Notes under the pieces: model-generated
The model's input: only the letters and a program-made list of their open reading frames with translations
What the model was told of the DNA's origin: nothing
Databases searched by the model: none
From: Serratia symbiotica
GTDB lineage: Bacteria > Pseudomonadota > Gammaproteobacteria > Enterobacterales > Enterobacteriaceae
Length of the DNA: 64,000 bases
Direction of reading: 5' to 3'
Assembly (NCBI GenBank): GCA_900380265.1
Contig: LR025083.1
Coordinates: forward strand, 1,736,001 to 1,800,000
Program-made: the position numbers and the translations under genes
Part shown: piece after piece, positions 13,812 to 25,834 of the stretch
Numbering within the stretch: the stretch's first letter is position 1
Layout: each line of letters starts with the position of its first letter

Positions 13812-15217
13812 CTCCTAGAATAGGACTATCTCCACTAGCTTTGTCTTTCAACAAGGAGGTGCTTATACCGGAGATAGTAGTTCGATATGTATAAAAAACC
13901 AGTACAAGCCAAACTATAAGGCTGAATTATTCCCAGTGTTAGCCAGAAATGCAAGTAATCACAGCTACAATACCGTCTCTGCACAAAATTGACATATGTG
14001 ATAATATGCACTGAGAAGCACCAGAACCGGTTCTAATTTAACCAAATCGGATCATAGCCCTAAATAAAATTCATCCCTATTTTTAAAAAATGTACGCATG
14101 AGGAATACAATTTGACGCTATAGCTGGCGACTTCATCTCTCTAATTCACTAAAGAGGATTAAAGCCCATTAAATATAACCGTTCTAAAAGATAGATATCC
14201 ACATATAGGTTTCTTACTAAGTAGACCTAATACCAATTATTCTAAGCCAAGGCTCACAAAAAGGAATAGACATTCCAATCAAATATAGCTTTCCAGCTAT
14301 CCATCGTTTTAAAAAATATTGACATTTATTTAATAATTTCTCTTTCTTGTCTCAGATACAAAGAAATACTATTAAAATGCTAAGTAAATTCATCATCAAT
14401 GAATAGCACGATTTGTCTCACCCATATACCCGCACTGACTATGCTCTTCTACAAATCAATTTAAACTAAGATCACTTATCATGAAAATCATCAAAGGTAG
14501 CCTACTTAATATCCTAGGAAGTGACAGTCTATCCAAGGCCGGGCGTTAAGTTTGTAAAACCTACCATTTACCCTGATATAGAATTAAAGCTGGCCGATAG
14601 ACCTAACCCAACCGTGCCGTGCTTGACAAATCACTCTTCTAACACGTATTAAAATCGATTGGATAAGTGACTAAGCTCTCTATCATGCTTGTTTTCTCCC
14701 AGCATTTAGGGTCATAAATCTAGCTTTGCTAATATCTTATTTAGTGGTTGCTATCTTTCAGCATATAGCATATGTAGAGAATCTACCGCCTTTAATAGGT
14801 AAACTGCCCATATTTATCTGTTCTTCTTATCGGAGATCAAGTGATAATTAATCTATAAAGGTATTATCCTGACAACTGTGTTGAATCTCTGTATGCTATT
14901 AGTATTGATTTCTTTCTCTATAGGAGCGTCCCGCTTCCAGTGTCACCAAACCCCGGTTCCCTACCGAATACCCTTTAGTCTTCAGTAGACTTTGATAGTT
15001 ATCCCGCCTTAACTTCTAAACCCTAGACAGTGGAATATATTCATACGATCTCCTACTAGTCTACTTTCATGGAAGCTAGCGGACATCCCGTAATGAATTA
15101 AGATTTATCTTTATATAGAGGACAACTTACTTTTAAGACGTTCGGTACAACCCTATCAAACACTTTCCCTCATGCAACTATTCAGAGGAATATGGCATAT
15201 TTCCACGCACACCTAAG

Positions 15218-15240
15218 CATATTCGGCTTTCCCGAATATG
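15218..15240. repeat. Inverted repeat, 9-bp arms
   Basis: CATATTCGG, five-base loop, CCGAATATG, in eroded DNA. No gene is adjacent. Confidence 0.55.
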
Positions 15241-17286
15241 AGAAAGAATCATTTAAAAACTATGAATAAATCACGCTCATAGACCTAGTTCTAGGGAATA
15301 AAAGGGGAGAATATGGAATATTACAAGCAAGCAACTTTCTGTACAGGTGTTGTTCTACTTCTTAGTTATACTGGTATTATTATAATCTCAATTAGGCTCT
15401 GAAAGGGACGATCTGATATTTTATTCTTTATCAACCTATTAATTAATAATGCATATCCTGTTTGGATAATTCTATATACCTATCTGGATAACTGCGCTAT
15501 TCCAGTTACAAACCGGTTTATTAACACTGCAATAAAATTCTACAGATTAGACCTGATCTGAATATATCAAAACAGTCAGAAACAGCGGTCCATATATTTT
15601 CTGAAAGCTAAAAAGATTACTGATACCAAACAATATCAACGAATCCTTCCACCTAGGATATACTGGGTAACTTACTACTGCCTTGCTCTATTTAGAGTTC
15701 TGTGTACCTAATCTAGTTGAGCAATGCATTTCTAGCGTTATCGCCAAATCATCAAGCTAGATCCTCATCCAGCTTGATCTAGTTTACTTTTTTCACACAA
15801 TTAATGCCAGAAAACTTTATTCCAGTCCGGCTAGAAGCATTTTTTCATCATGTGATGTTCGATAAGGGTTCCAGACTACTAAATACCATAAACCTGTCAC
15901 AGGTTAATTTCTCATCTGTACACTTAAATTACATTAACTATAATTTTCTTTATTTCTACCTAAGGTTATTGGCTTCTTCTGAGATTCAATCGTTCTGTCA
16001 TGCCTGACAACTTCTTGGAATTTCTTTCCACAGCCTTGTGTTTTGCACTTGTCCTACTGAGATTCCTCTCCCTGTTGGGAATCACAACATCTTCTTTGTT
16101 CTTTTATTTATCTCTGGAACCTCAATCCCAACTGTGCCCAGTGATAAATTCTATTTGTGAGATCGCTAGTATCACCTCAAAACTCCTATTACCTACCACT
16201 AACTCGTCCGTCAGCTGTCAGCGACGAGCTGCATTGTTAGCTATCAGCTTCATTCTTTTCTTTCAGCTCAGATCCTTCGCTCTCTATTTTCAACTTCTAA
16301 GCTGCCCGCGCAGGAAAGACTCGCTATCTGCTGATCCTGGCTACTTCTTTATAAGAAGGACTTTACCTGCACGCTAAGTACAGTGATCTATAAGATAAAT
16401 ACAAATTTACACAGTAAGCTATCTAGCTAAACCCGGATCTCTACACTAGCGGACACTCAAAGCGGTCTTGAGACCAAGAAATAACCCTGAACGTATCGCG
16501 TCCACAGAAGAAATAAAATAGTGATTTCATACAGATAAAGATCTGTAATAAAAAGAATATATTCTAATCAATCCATTAGACTATTCATCTGATATAGATT
16601 TCAATGTGCAAGTTTGTACTGTTTGATATATAGTCATGCTAGATATATTGACAGTCTCTAATCTAGAGCACCTTTTGCAACCCATCAGTATTCAGGTTTC
16701 CGACGACTATATGTTTATGCTTTGTCCACTAGCCTGCTGTTATGCCTGCGGGTATATCGTGCATCCCCATACCCTCACCTATTATTTTTTCAAAGTATAT
16801 TTTGCATTTCTCACGAGAGCGCGTTTCCTGAAACGGGAAAATGTATTTTATTAAAAATAAGACTGCATGAATTTGCCTCGTAGTAGAAAATACATTAAAT
16901 ATTGACAAGCCCCGGATGCAGAACTAGACAGTTACTACCCCTCACGCTAACTTCGTTTACTAGTGGAACCCTTTCTGCACAAGCTCACTGCTAACGTCGA
17001 CAGTGACCTTTATGCAAGCACTACCATCTTTTCATACAGAAATCTACGGCTACTTTATAAACCCACCACATGGTATTTATTTTCCCAGCAACTACCGGCA
17101 ACGAAAACGACAAGAAGCAGCACTCTTAACGTATTACTACAATTCAACTATACCAATGCTTGCCATGATTCATGGGCACCAAATCAATAATTAAATATTA
17201 CGAGCCCTTTATCGCCTAAACCTGATGGTAGTGACGCACCTAATAAAGGGTGCAATAAAATAGAAGGAAATCGAAAAAAATTTGCT

Positions 17287-17292
17287 TATAAT
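17287..17292 (+). promoter_or_regulatory. ppa promoter -10 box
   Basis: Perfect TATAAT 40 bases before the ppa ATG. No good -35 box sits 16-18 bases upstream, so only the -10 element is called. Confidence 0.45.
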
Positions 17293-17332
17293 AGCTATTA
17301 TTATATTTCTAGTCAGATTAAAGGGAACCTAC

Positions 17333-17863
17333 ATGTGCTTGACTTTAATTCCAGCTGGCAAAGAACTGCCTGAAGATATTTACGTTATTATCGAAATATC
17401 GGCTAACGCTAATCCGATTAAATATGAAATCAACAAGGAAACTGGGGCTTTGTTCGTTGACCGTTTCATCACCACGTCAATGTTCTACCCTTGCAACTAC
17501 GGTTATATCAATCAGACCCTGTCTTTAGATGGTGATCCAGTTGACGTACTTGTGCCATCCCCCTATCCACTAAGACCGGTTTCAGTAATCCGTTGCCGCC
17601 CAATTGGCGTACTTAAGATGACTGATGAAGCCGGTGAAGATAAAAAAATCATTGCCGTTCCGCACCACAGGGTCACCAAACACTACGATCACATTAAAGA
17701 CGTGAGTGACCTGCCGGAAATGTTACGCGCTAATATCGTTCATTTCTTTGAGAACTACAAGGATTTAGAAACAGATAAATGGGTAAAAGTAGAGGGTTGG
17801 GCAGATGCAAGCGCAGCTAAAGCTGAAATCATTGCGTCTTTCGAACGTGCTTCCAAAAAGTAA
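17333..17863 (+). CDS. ppa: Inorganic pyrophosphatase
   Basis: Hydrolyses pyrophosphate and so drives nucleic-acid synthesis and tRNA charging in the cytosol. It has 176 residues from ATG 17333, the E. coli length, with AAGGGA as ribosome binding site. Metal-binding aspartates are in [11 protein letters not shown] (D66, D68, D71), and [10 protein letters not shown] is at 51-60. The frame extends 17 codons upstream, but homology starts here. It sits alone in eroded DNA and faces rplQ, which is not its E. coli location, so a rearrangement is implied. Confidence 0.96.
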   Translation: MCLTLIPAGKELPEDIYVIIEISANANPIKYEINKETGALFVDRFITTSMFYPCNYGYINQTLSLDGDPVDVLVPSPYPLRPVSVIRCRPIGVLKMTDEAGEDKKIIAVPHHRVTKHYDHIKDVSDLPEMLRANIVHFFENYKDLETDKWVKVEGWADASAAKAEIIASFERASKK

Positions 17864-17940
17864 TATTTACTAAATACTCTACTTGATGTGAAAGGACCAT
17901 ATGTGGCCCTTGATTTATTATATGTAAATAGTGCTACCTA

Positions 17941-17978
17941 TATCAGGTTGGACACTACCTAAATTTAGGAACCTGATA
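17941..17978. repeat. Nested inverted repeat
   Basis: TATCAGGTT (17941-17949) pairs with AACCTGATA (17970-17978). The enclosed loop contains a second, complete 12-bp palindrome, CCTAAATTTAGG (17958-17969). Confidence 0.65.
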
Positions 17979-18055
17979 AAGCAGGACTTCTTTCGCTAAG
18001 TTATAACTACCTTGAAGTACTTCTCTAAATCAAGTTAGTATAACCACCTGATTTA

Positions 18056-18082
18056 TAGCATCATACTAATGGTATGGTGCTA
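18056..18082. repeat. Inverted repeat, 11-bp arms with one mismatch
   Basis: TAGCATCATAC, loop TAATG, GTATGGTGCTA. The single mismatch is a T-G wobble in RNA. Confidence 0.55.
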
Positions 18083-18147
18083 CTATATTTATGATTATAG
18101 CCATACCTGTATACTAGCTTAGCATTTCATGGAATAAGCTTCTTTAA

Positions 18148-18172
18148 CTTCCAAAACCTAGAGTTTTGGAAG
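18148..18172. repeat. Inverted repeat, 10-bp arms
   Basis: CTTCCAAAAC, loop CTAGA, GTTTTGGAAG, perfect, in the convergent ppa-rplQ gap. Confidence 0.65.
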
Positions 18173-18457
18173 CGCATAACCTTCTTGATTCGTTAATGAC
18201 TTCATGAATTACATTAATGTCTGACATTCAGACAACATAGTCAACGATACTCTAGATAGCTCCTAACACATTAAATCTACCAGCCAGAATTAATGACTTC
18301 TTCTAGCGCGGTTAACGCGATTCGCATTGATCCTAGTCAAAATATTTTATACTTAATCTGCACACTTATCAGCAACTTGTCGTAAATTTGATAGGTGTAT
18401 TAGCTGCGTTTATTTAAACTTAGGGATAATTTGACCAGATATTCAGTTGGCTTGCTG

Positions 18458-18481
18458 ATTTTAATCTCCTCAGATTAAAAT
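18458..18481. repeat. Inverted repeat, 10-bp arms
   Basis: ATTTTAATCT, loop CCTC, AGATTAAAAT, perfect. Its AT-rich arms would be weak as a terminator. Confidence 0.6.
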
Positions 18482-18560
18482 AAATTAATTCTATTCATAG
18501 ATACATTGCTTTTGGAAAAATCACAAAGTGTATACATTACATAATGTGGAAAGTGATCTT

Positions 18561-18600
18561 TCCTTTATGTATCCTATACATCCGTTGGATAAATAAAGGA
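18561..18600. repeat. Inverted repeat, 14-bp arms with one mismatch
   Basis: TCCTTTATGTATCC (18561-18574) pairs with GGATAAATAAAGGA (18587-18600) apart from one position; the loop is 12 bases. Confidence 0.6.
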
Positions 18601-18840
18601 TTATGTAGTAATATCTCCATAGGGTTAGCCTAAATCTGAACTTTGTTATCACGATGTTTTTTTGATACTAACCCATTTTACAAGAAACATTTTAAATGTT
18701 ATAGTTGATGTTATAGTTACTATAAAAATAAAAAGCCTTTGGCAGTCTTATTTACACTTTCATCGCTTTCAGTTTGTCTAATTCTATTATGCATAGGACA
18801 ATAGTTGCTTGGGGTTCCGGAAAAGATAAGGTTTACCTTC

Positions 18841-18864
18841 CTACCTTCTATGCATAGAAGGTAG
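18841..18864. repeat. 24-bp perfect palindrome
   Basis: CTACCTTCTATG followed at once by its exact reverse complement CATAGAAGGTAG. It has no loop, so it forms a cruciform rather than a terminator. The preceding bases TTTACCTTC partly repeat the left arm. Confidence 0.8.
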
Positions 18865-19199
18865 ATCACTTAACTTCTTGAACACCATTCGTATCAAATA
18901 TTAACGCCAGCCTTATAACTTTTTCATGTATAATTTTCTTTGCTCTACAGATCGATAAGATCTTAGTGTAATGCCTTCTTTTTCAACCTAAGAATTGATC
19001 TTACCAGATAAAGTAAACGCAACAGATATTAATTACTATATAACCGATAAATCCTACTGTACAGACATCAGAATCCATCAAGTTTGAATCCTTATACTAG
19101 CGTATTACATCTGGCGTCAGTGAGCCAACTTACGATAATTGCCAATTCCAATATCACTTTTGTCCTAAAGCAATTTAACCTTCCACATTTTTGATATGT

Positions 19200-19215
19200 A
19201 GCAAGTCGACTTGCT
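19200..19215. repeat. 16-bp perfect palindrome
   Basis: AGCAAGTCGACTTGCT, centred on GTCGAC, 36 bases from the larger hairpin at 19252-19284. Confidence 0.6.
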
Positions 19216-19251
19216 TAAAAAGATAAGGGGCTTACGACTCATTGGAGTGTC

Positions 19252-19284
19252 CGAGTAAAAACCGGGTAGTCTGGTTTTTACTCG
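19252..19284 (-). terminator. Hairpin after rplQ, possible alpha-operon terminator
   Basis: CGAGTAAAAACC (19252-19263), nine-base loop, GGTTTTTACTCG (19273-19284): perfect 12-bp arms starting 8 bases after the rplQ stop. No U-run follows on the minus strand, so it may act as a 3'-end stabiliser rather than a classical intrinsic terminator. Confidence 0.55.
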
Positions 19285-19292
19285 ACTAGACA

Positions 19293-19682
19293 TTAGTCTG
19301 TCACTACATTTTTTTCTTGATAGGCAGTACGATCAACAAACTCTATGTATGCCATCTGAGCATTATCGCCAGAGCGGAAGCCACACTTCAGAATACGAGT
19401 GTAACCCCCGGCCCTGGCTACAAACCGAGGGCCAAGTTTATTAAACAATTTTGCTACAATCTCGTTATCACGAGTACGAGCAAATACTAGGCGCCAATTA
19501 GCCAGGCTCTTAGTCTTAGAAAGTGTAATCAACGGCTCGACAACACGGCGTAGCTCTTTCGCTTTTGGCAAAGTCGTCTTAATGATTTCATAACGAACTA
19601 AAGAGCCGGCCATGTTACGGAACATCGCCTGCCGATGGCTGGTGTTACGATTTAATTGGCGGCCACTTTTACGATGGCGCAT
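19293..19682 (-). CDS. rplQ: 50S ribosomal protein L17
   Basis: Lines the peptide exit side of the 50S subunit. It has 129 residues (127 in E. coli), starting [21 protein letters not shown], with the typical RVVEPLITL and GGYTRILK motifs. It is the last gene of the alpha operon, 39 bases after rpoA, and is followed by a strong hairpin. Confidence 0.97.
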   Translation of the reverse strand: MRHRKSGRQLNRNTSHRQAMFRNMAGSLVRYEIIKTTLPKAKELRRVVEPLITLSKTKSLANWRLVFARTRDNEIVAKLFNKLGPRFVARAGGYTRILKCGFRSGDNAQMAYIEFVDRTAYQEKNVVTD

Positions 19683-19721
19683 GACCTTATCCTTCTCAGT
19701 AAAGCCTTAATTCTAATTTAA

Positions 19722-20711
19722 TTACTCCTCAGCAATACTTGCCGGCGGCCAATTTTCCAGGCGCATCCCCAATGACAGCCCTCTTGAGGCTAGCACATCT
19801 TTAATCTCCGTAAGAGATTTTTTTCCAAGATTTGGCGTTTTCAGCAACTCAACTTCAGTACGCTGTACTAGATCACCGATGTAATGAATAGCTTCTGCCT
19901 TAAGGCAGTTAGCGGAGCGAACAGTTAATTCCAAATCGTCTACAGGACGCAGTAAAATTGGATCAAACTCTGGTTTCTCTTCTTTTACTTCCGGTTGACG
20001 TACATCACGTAAATCAACGAAAGCTTCTAGTTGTTCAGCTAGAATGGTAGCAGCACGGCGGATTGCTTCTTCAGGATCAATTGCCCCATTTGTTTCCATC
20101 TCGATTATCAGCTTATCTAAATCAGTACGCTGTTCTACACGGGCAGCTTCAACATTGTAGGCAATACGCTCTACTGGGCTAAAACAAGCATCAACCAACA
20201 GACGACCAATCGGACGCTCATCCTCTTCCGAATGAATGCGGGAAGAAGCAGGCACATAGCCACGGCCGCGTTGAACTTTAATACGCATACTGATAGTGGC
20301 ATTTTCATCTGTCAAATGACAGATTACATACTGTGGCTTGACAATTTCGACATGCCCATCATGAATGATATCGGCAGCTGTCACAGGGCCAATGCCCGAT
20401 TTATTCAAGGTAAGAATAACTCTGTCTTTTCCTTGAACTCTCACCGCCAAACCTTTCAGGTTGAGCAGGATCTCTAGGATATCTTCCTGCACACCTTCTT
20501 TGGTGCTGTACTCATGCAATACACCATCAATTTCCACTTCGGTCACCGCACAACCCGGCATAGATGAAAGAAGAATACGGCGTAGTGCGTTGCCTAGAGT
20601 ATGGCCAAAGCCACGTTCTAACGGCTCAAGGGTCACCTTAGCGTGCGTTGAACTCATTTGCTCGATATCTACCAGGCGCGGTTTTAGAAACTCTGTAACA
20701 GAAACCTGCAT
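19722..20711 (-). CDS. rpoA: RNA polymerase alpha subunit
   Basis: Dimerises to scaffold RNA polymerase assembly, and its C-terminal domain binds UP elements and activators. It has 329 residues, identical in length to E. coli. The N-terminal domain carries [15 protein letters not shown]; the C-terminal domain keeps the conserved [12 protein letters not shown] helix with the Arg used for DNA and CRP contact, and ends [11 protein letters not shown]. It is in the alpha operon, 26 bases after rpsD. The activator CRP appears to be a pseudogene in this same window, yet this domain is unchanged. Confidence 0.98.
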   Translation of the reverse strand: MQVSVTEFLKPRLVDIEQMSSTHAKVTLEPLERGFGHTLGNALRRILLSSMPGCAVTEVEIDGVLHEYSTKEGVQEDILEILLNLKGLAVRVQGKDRVILTLNKSGIGPVTAADIIHDGHVEIVKPQYVICHLTDENATISMRIKVQRGRGYVPASSRIHSEEDERPIGRLLVDACFSPVERIAYNVEAARVEQRTDLDKLIIEMETNGAIDPEEAIRRAATILAEQLEAFVDLRDVRQPEVKEEKPEFDPILLRPVDDLELTVRSANCLKAEAIHYIGDLVQRTEVELLKTPNLGKKSLTEIKDVLASRGLSLGMRLENWPPASIAEE

Positions 20712-20737
20712 TGTGTTCTCCCTTTGAAACTCGAGCT

Positions 20738-21782
<1,045 letters not shown>

Positions 21783-21794
21783 TCAATCACCCGA

Positions 21795-22151
21795 TTACTT
21801 CTTGATCGGTTTACGGGGACCCTTACGGGTGCGTGCGTTAGTCTTAGTACGCTGACCACGAACTGGGAGACCACGCCGATGACGCAAACCACGATATGTG
21901 CCAAGATCCATTAAGCGCTTGATGCTCAACGTAACTTTACGCCGTAAATCACCTTCGACAGTTAACTTGGCAACTGCTTCACGCAGTTGTTCAATTTGCT
22001 CTTCAAACAGCTCACTGACCTTAACATTTTCAGCAATCCCCGTAGAAGCACAGATAGACTGTGAGCGAGTTTTGCCAATTCCGAAAATCGACGTTAATGC
22101 GATTACGGTATGTTTGTGATCAGGAATGTTAATGCCTGCTATACGGGCCAC
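21795..22151 (-). CDS. rpsM: 30S ribosomal protein S13
   Basis: Head protein contacting the P-site tRNA and the 50S bridge. It has 118 residues ([20 protein letters not shown] ... KGPRKPIKK). The start codon is GTG (22151), as in E. coli, where that GTG is buried in the S4-binding pseudoknot. It is first in the alpha operon. Confidence 0.97.
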   Translation of the reverse strand: MARIAGINIPDHKHTVIALTSIFGIGKTRSQSICASTGIAENVKVSELFEEQIEQLREAVAKLTVEGDLRRKVTLSIKRLMDLGTYRGLRHRRGLPVRGQRTKTNARTRKGPRKPIKK

Positions 22152-22210
22152 TATGCACTCCTATTATTTATAGAGCACTATTCTGAAAACCTGGTTTCAG
22201 AATACTCAAA
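22130..22210 (-). promoter_or_regulatory. Alpha-operon leader (S4 translational operator)
   Basis: The minus strand reads TTTGAGTATTCTGAAA, CAGGTTTTCAGAATAG, then AATAGGAGTGCATAGTGGCC into rpsM. This follows the E. coli alpha leader closely, including the 9-bp hairpin ATTCTGAAA/TTTCAGAAT (22180-22203), the Shine-Dalgarno GGAG and the GTG start. In E. coli S4 binds this nested pseudoknot and traps the 30S subunit. I infer conservation from recalled sequence; no folding was run. Confidence 0.65.
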
Positions 22211-22236
22211 TAGTATTTCAGCAACATATAAAGATT

Positions 22237-22257
22237 AGCTGGCTAATCTAGCCAGCT
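22237..22257 (-). repeat. Hairpin between rpmJ and rpsM
   Basis: AGCTGGCT, loop AATCT, AGCCAGCT: a perfect 8-bp stem 37 bases after the rpmJ stop and upstream of the S4 operator. It could be a weak spc-operon terminator or part of the alpha leader. No U-run follows. Confidence 0.45.
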
Positions 22258-22293
22258 GAATCCAACTTTGCAAGAAAAATATGTGAGATCATC

Positions 22294-22410
22294 TCAACCT
22301 TGACGCTGCTTGTGCCTCGGCTCAGCACTACAAATCACACGAATGGCACCATTACGTTTAACAAATTTGCAGCAACGACATAATTTCTTGATGGAAGCAC
22401 GAACTTTCAT
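22294..22410 (-). CDS. rpmJ: 50S ribosomal protein L36
   Basis: Smallest ribosomal protein, binding zinc and 23S rRNA. I translated it from ATG 22410 to TGA 22294: 38 residues starting [11 protein letters not shown] and ending EPRHKQRQG. The zinc ligands C11, C14, C27 and H33 are present, with an extra Cys at 13 where E. coli has Asn. It is last in the spc operon, 33 bases after secY. Confidence 0.95.
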   Translation of the reverse strand: MKVRASIKKLCRCCKFVKRNGAIRVICSAEPRHKQRQG

Positions 22411-22443
22411 TTGGACTCTCCGTAACTTCTCAAACCAATCGAG

Positions 22444-23775
22444 CTAGCGATTATGCTTTTTTAAATTTGCTTTCTTTAATACAGACTCGTACTGACTTGA
22501 CATCATTAGAGTTTGTACTTGAGCCATAAAATCCATGATAACGACAACCACAATGAGCAACGAGGTACCACTAAAATAGAATGGCACTTTCATTGCATCA
22601 CGCATAAACTCTGGGACAAGACAAATAAAAGTAATATATATAGCGCCCAAGAATGTTAAACGCGTCATGACTTTATCGATGTACTTCGCTGTTTGCTCAC
22701 CAGGGCGAATTCCTGGCACAAAAGCATTAGATTTCTTCAAATTATCTGCTGTCTCACGCGGATTGAAAACCAACGTCGTATAAAAAAAATAGAAAAAGAT
22801 TATTGCAGAGGCATAGAGTAACACATAAAGCGGTTGGCCTGGCTGCAAATACAAGGAAACTGTTGTTAGCCAGCTCCAGCTGGTACCGCCTCCAAACCAA
22901 GACGCAATTGTAGCCGGGAATAGAATAATGCTAGAAGCGAAGATTGCAGGGATTACGCCCGCCATATTCACTTTTAGTGGCAAATGTGTACTCTGTGCAG
23001 CGTAAACGCGACGACCTTGTTGGCGTTTTGCACAGTTCACGACAATACGCCGTTGAGCACGCTCGATAAAAACAACAAAAAAAGTTACTGCAAACACCAA
23101 TACTAAAATCAAAAACAAAAAGAGGAAGTGCAGGTCACCTTGCCTAATTTGCTCAATAGTATGGGCCAATGTTGGTGGAAGGCCGGCCACAATGCCTGCG
23201 AAAATAATGATCGAGATACCATTACCGATAGCACGCTCAGTAATCTGCTCACCTAACCACATTAGGAACATCGTTCCGGTTACCAGGCTAACAATTGCAG
23301 TGAAATAGAATTCAAAATCTGGATTCATTACCATGCCCTGCATGCCAGGCATATTAGGCAAGCTAATAGCAATACCGATCGACTGAAATATGGCTAACAG
23401 CAACGTACCGTAACGGGTGTATTGGATAATCTTTTGGCGGCCAGTTTCCCCTTCTTTCTTTATCTCTGCTAACGTTGGGTGAACCATCGTTAGCAGTTGG
23501 ATAATAATCGACGCCGAAATATGTGGCATAATACCTAATGCAAAGATGGAGGCACGGCTGAGGGAGCCACCAGAGAACATATTAAATATTTCAATTATAG
23601 TCCCTCTCTGCTGCTCAAGTAATTTAGCAAGCCCAGTAGCATCAATACCAGGAATGGGAATAAAAGAGCCAATGCGGAAGACAATTAGCGCGCCAATAAC
23701 AAAAAAAAGTCTTCGATTTAGCTCACCTAACCCGCTTTTAGCACTTTGAAAATCTAATCCTGGTTGCTTAGCCAT
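22444..23775 (-). CDS. secY: Protein translocase channel subunit SecY
   Basis: Forms the protein-conducting pore of the SecYEG translocon in the inner membrane. It has 443 residues, exactly the E. coli length, with ten predicted transmembrane segments. Visible marks are [13 protein letters not shown] (segment 1), the plug region [18 protein letters not shown] and the C5 loop [17 protein letters not shown]. It is 8 bases after rplO in the spc operon, as in E. coli. Its retention with fkpA points to a working export route. Confidence 0.98.
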   Translation of the reverse strand: MAKQPGLDFQSAKSGLGELNRRLFFVIGALIVFRIGSFIPIPGIDATGLAKLLEQQRGTIIEIFNMFSGGSLSRASIFALGIMPHISASIIIQLLTMVHPTLAEIKKEGETGRQKIIQYTRYGTLLLAIFQSIGIAISLPNMPGMQGMVMNPDFEFYFTAIVSLVTGTMFLMWLGEQITERAIGNGISIIIFAGIVAGLPPTLAHTIEQIRQGDLHFLFLFLILVLVFAVTFFVVFIERAQRRIVVNCAKRQQGRRVYAAQSTHLPLKVNMAGVIPAIFASSIILFPATIASWFGGGTSWSWLTTVSLYLQPGQPLYVLLYASAIIFFYFFYTTLVFNPRETADNLKKSNAFVPGIRPGEQTAKYIDKVMTRLTFLGAIYITFICLVPEFMRDAMKVPFYFSGTSLLIVVVVIMDFMAQVQTLMMSSQYESVLKKANLKKHNR

Positions 23776-23783
23776 TAGCTCAC

Positions 23784-24218
23784 TTATTCCTCAATATGGC
23801 CACCAACAGCCTCGATAGCAGCACGAGCGCCTTTTGTGATACGCAGACCGCGCAGTCTAACCGGGCGGAGCACTTGCCCAGAAAGGATAACTTTCACGAA
23901 TTTGATTTTGGCATCAATGATGTTATTAGCTTTCAACGTATTCAAGTCGATAATATTATCTTTAACTAAAGTTAGTTCAGAAAGACGCACTTCTGCCGTT
24001 TTTCCCACTTTTCGTGAATTGAAGCCGAATTTTGGTAACCGTCGGTACAGAGGCATCTGACCGCCTTCAAACCCACGTCGTACGCCTCCACCAGAACGAG
24101 ACTTTTGGCCTTTGTGGCCACGGCCGCCGGTTTTGCCTAACTTAGAGCCAATACCACGACCTACACGTTTTGGTGCATGTTTGGCACCTTCAGCCGGAGA
24201 TAGGGTATTTAACCGCAT
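23784..24218 (-). CDS. rplO: 50S ribosomal protein L15
   Basis: Late-assembling 50S protein with a long extended N-terminus. It has 144 residues, as in E. coli, starting [20 protein letters not shown], with the Gly-rich [20 protein letters not shown]. It is 5 bases after rpmD and transcribed within the spc operon before secY. Confidence 0.97.
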   Translation of the reverse strand: MRLNTLSPAEGAKHAPKRVGRGIGSKLGKTGGRGHKGQKSRSGGGVRRGFEGGQMPLYRRLPKFGFNSRKVGKTAEVRLSELTLVKDNIIDLNTLKANNIIDAKIKFVKVILSGQVLRPVRLRGLRITKGARAAIEAVGGHIEE

Positions 24219-24223
24219 CTGTG

Positions 24224-24403
24224 TTACTCCTCAATTTTAACCATATAGGAAATTAAGTCAATCATGCCGCGGATGGAAGGAGTATCCTCTCTTTCTACAG
24301 TTTGACCAATACGACGCAGACCCAAGCCGAGGAGTGTAGCTTTATGCTTCGGGAGGCGACCAATAGAGCTGCGGACCTGTCTTACTTTAATAGTCTTGGC
24401 CAT
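24224..24403 (-). CDS. rpmD: 50S ribosomal protein L30
   Basis: Small 23S rRNA-binding protein, 59 residues from ATG 24403 ([20 protein letters not shown]). Three more in-frame codons exist upstream, but homology favours this start, which lies 5 bases after the rpsE stop. It is in the spc operon. Confidence 0.95.
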   Translation of the reverse strand: MAKTIKVRQVRSSIGRLPKHKATLLGLGLRRIGQTVEREDTPSIRGMIDLISYMVKIEE

Positions 24404-24408
24404 GTTTA

Positions 24409-24909
24409 TCACCCCAGAATTTCTGAAATGGATTTACTACGCTTGGCCGCAACCATCTCCGGAGACTTCATATTTCCCAATGCGTTCATCGTTGCACGAA
24501 CTACGTTAATTGGGTTGGTGGAGCCATAAGCTTTAGCTAATACATTATGCACCCCAGCAACTTCAAGGACGGCACGCATTGCACCACCAGCGATAATTCC
24601 AGTACCAGCTGAAGCTGGTTGCATAAAGACATGGGACCCAGTATGAGCACCTTTTATAGGGTGCTGTAGGGTATCCCTATTTAAGACAATATTAATCATA
24701 TTGCGACGGGCTTTTTCCATCGCTTTCTGAATCGCTGCCGGAACTTCGCGTGATTTGCCGTAGCCAAAACCAATTCGACCGTTACCATTACCAACGACAG
24801 TCAATGCGGTAAAACTGAAAATTCGGCCACCTTTTACAGTTTTGGATACTCGATTTACCGCGATCAGCTTTTCCTGAAGTTCGCTGGTTTGTTTTTCGAT
24901 GTGAGCCAT
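24409..24909 (-). CDS. rpsE: 30S ribosomal protein S5
   Basis: Contributes to decoding accuracy and to the mRNA entry site. It has 166 residues (167 in E. coli; the final Lys is missing). The double-stranded RNA-binding fold carries [20 protein letters not shown] and the family [20 protein letters not shown]. It is in the spc operon, 14 bases after rplR. Confidence 0.97.
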   Translation of the reverse strand: MAHIEKQTSELQEKLIAVNRVSKTVKGGRIFSFTALTVVGNGNGRIGFGYGKSREVPAAIQKAMEKARRNMINIVLNRDTLQHPIKGAHTGSHVFMQPASAGTGIIAGGAMRAVLEVAGVHNVLAKAYGSTNPINVVRATMNALGNMKSPEMVAAKRSKSISEILG

Positions 24910-24923
24910 CTTAAACCTCTCCC

Positions 24924-25286
<363 letters not shown>

Positions 25287-25820
25287 TTACTTCTTTTTAG
25301 CCTCTTTGGTGCGCACGACTTCGTCGGCGTAACGGATCCCCTTACCTTTATAAGGTTCAGGACGGCGGTAGGCACGTAGATCTGCGGCGGCTTGGCCAAC
25401 AAGCTGCTTATCAACGCCTTTTAGCACGATTTCATTTTGATTTAGACATTCCGCAGCAATACCTGTGGGCAGCTGATGCTCGATTGGGTGAGAGAAACCC
25501 AAAGCTAAATTCACCACATTTTCTTTTACAGAAGCACGATAACCAACGCCTACTAGTTGAAGTTTCTTGGTGAAACCTTCGGTAACGCCAACTACCATTG
25601 CGTTTAGCAATGCGCGAGTAGTACCCGCTTGAGCCCAAGCATTAGCAAACCCTTTGCGTGGGGAAAAACTTAGCATATGATCTTCTTTCTTTACGATAAC
25701 CGCATCGTGAACGGTACGAGTCAGCTGACCGTGCTTACCTTTAATAGAAATAACCTGACCATTGAGGTTCACCTCTACACCGGCAGGAATAACGACGGGC
25801 GCTTTTGCAATACGAGACAT
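25287..25820 (-). CDS. rplF: 50S ribosomal protein L6
   Basis: Two-domain protein at the factor-binding site near the sarcin-ricin loop. It has 177 residues from ATG 25820 ([17 protein letters not shown]); the frame extends 10 codons into rpsH, without homology. The conserved C-terminal [16 protein letters not shown] is present. It is in the spc operon. Confidence 0.96.
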   Translation of the reverse strand: MSRIAKAPVVIPAGVEVNLNGQVISIKGKHGQLTRTVHDAVIVKKEDHMLSFSPRKGFANAWAQAGTTRALLNAMVVGVTEGFTKKLQLVGVGYRASVKENVVNLALGFSHPIEHQLPTGIAAECLNQNEIVLKGVDKQLVGQAAADLRAYRRPEPYKGKGIRYADEVVRTKEAKKK

Positions 25821-25834
25821 TCTGTCCTCCCGGA

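Larger units (their letters stand above)
11232..17332. other. 6.1 kb without genes between ispB and ppa
   Basis: No frame here resembles a protein I know, and I could not identify ancestral genes. The longest open frame (16000-16377, plus, 125 codons) has low-complexity content in a pyrimidine-rich stretch and no recognisable domain. There are hairpins at 11358-11379, 12729-12764 (9-bp arms), 13796-13811, 15218-15240 and 15751-15778 (8-bp arms). I see no tRNA or insertion-sequence end. Confidence 0.6.
17864..19292. other. Hairpin-dense convergent gap between ppa and rplQ
   Basis: 1.43 kb with no gene. It holds at least eight strong inverted repeats (near 17941, 18056, 18148, 18458, 18561, 18841, 19200 and 19252) of unrelated sequence, far more than the other gaps. 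Just after ppa, AAGGACCA..TGGCCCTT (17892-17911, one mismatch) may be the old ppa terminator. E. coli has zntR and arfA downstream of rplQ; I could not recognise them. Confidence 0.6.

Noticed and set aside
17282-17332. Longer N-terminus for ppa
   Set aside because: The 17 extra residues are not found in the family, overlap the -10 box, and the homologous start has a good ribosome binding site.
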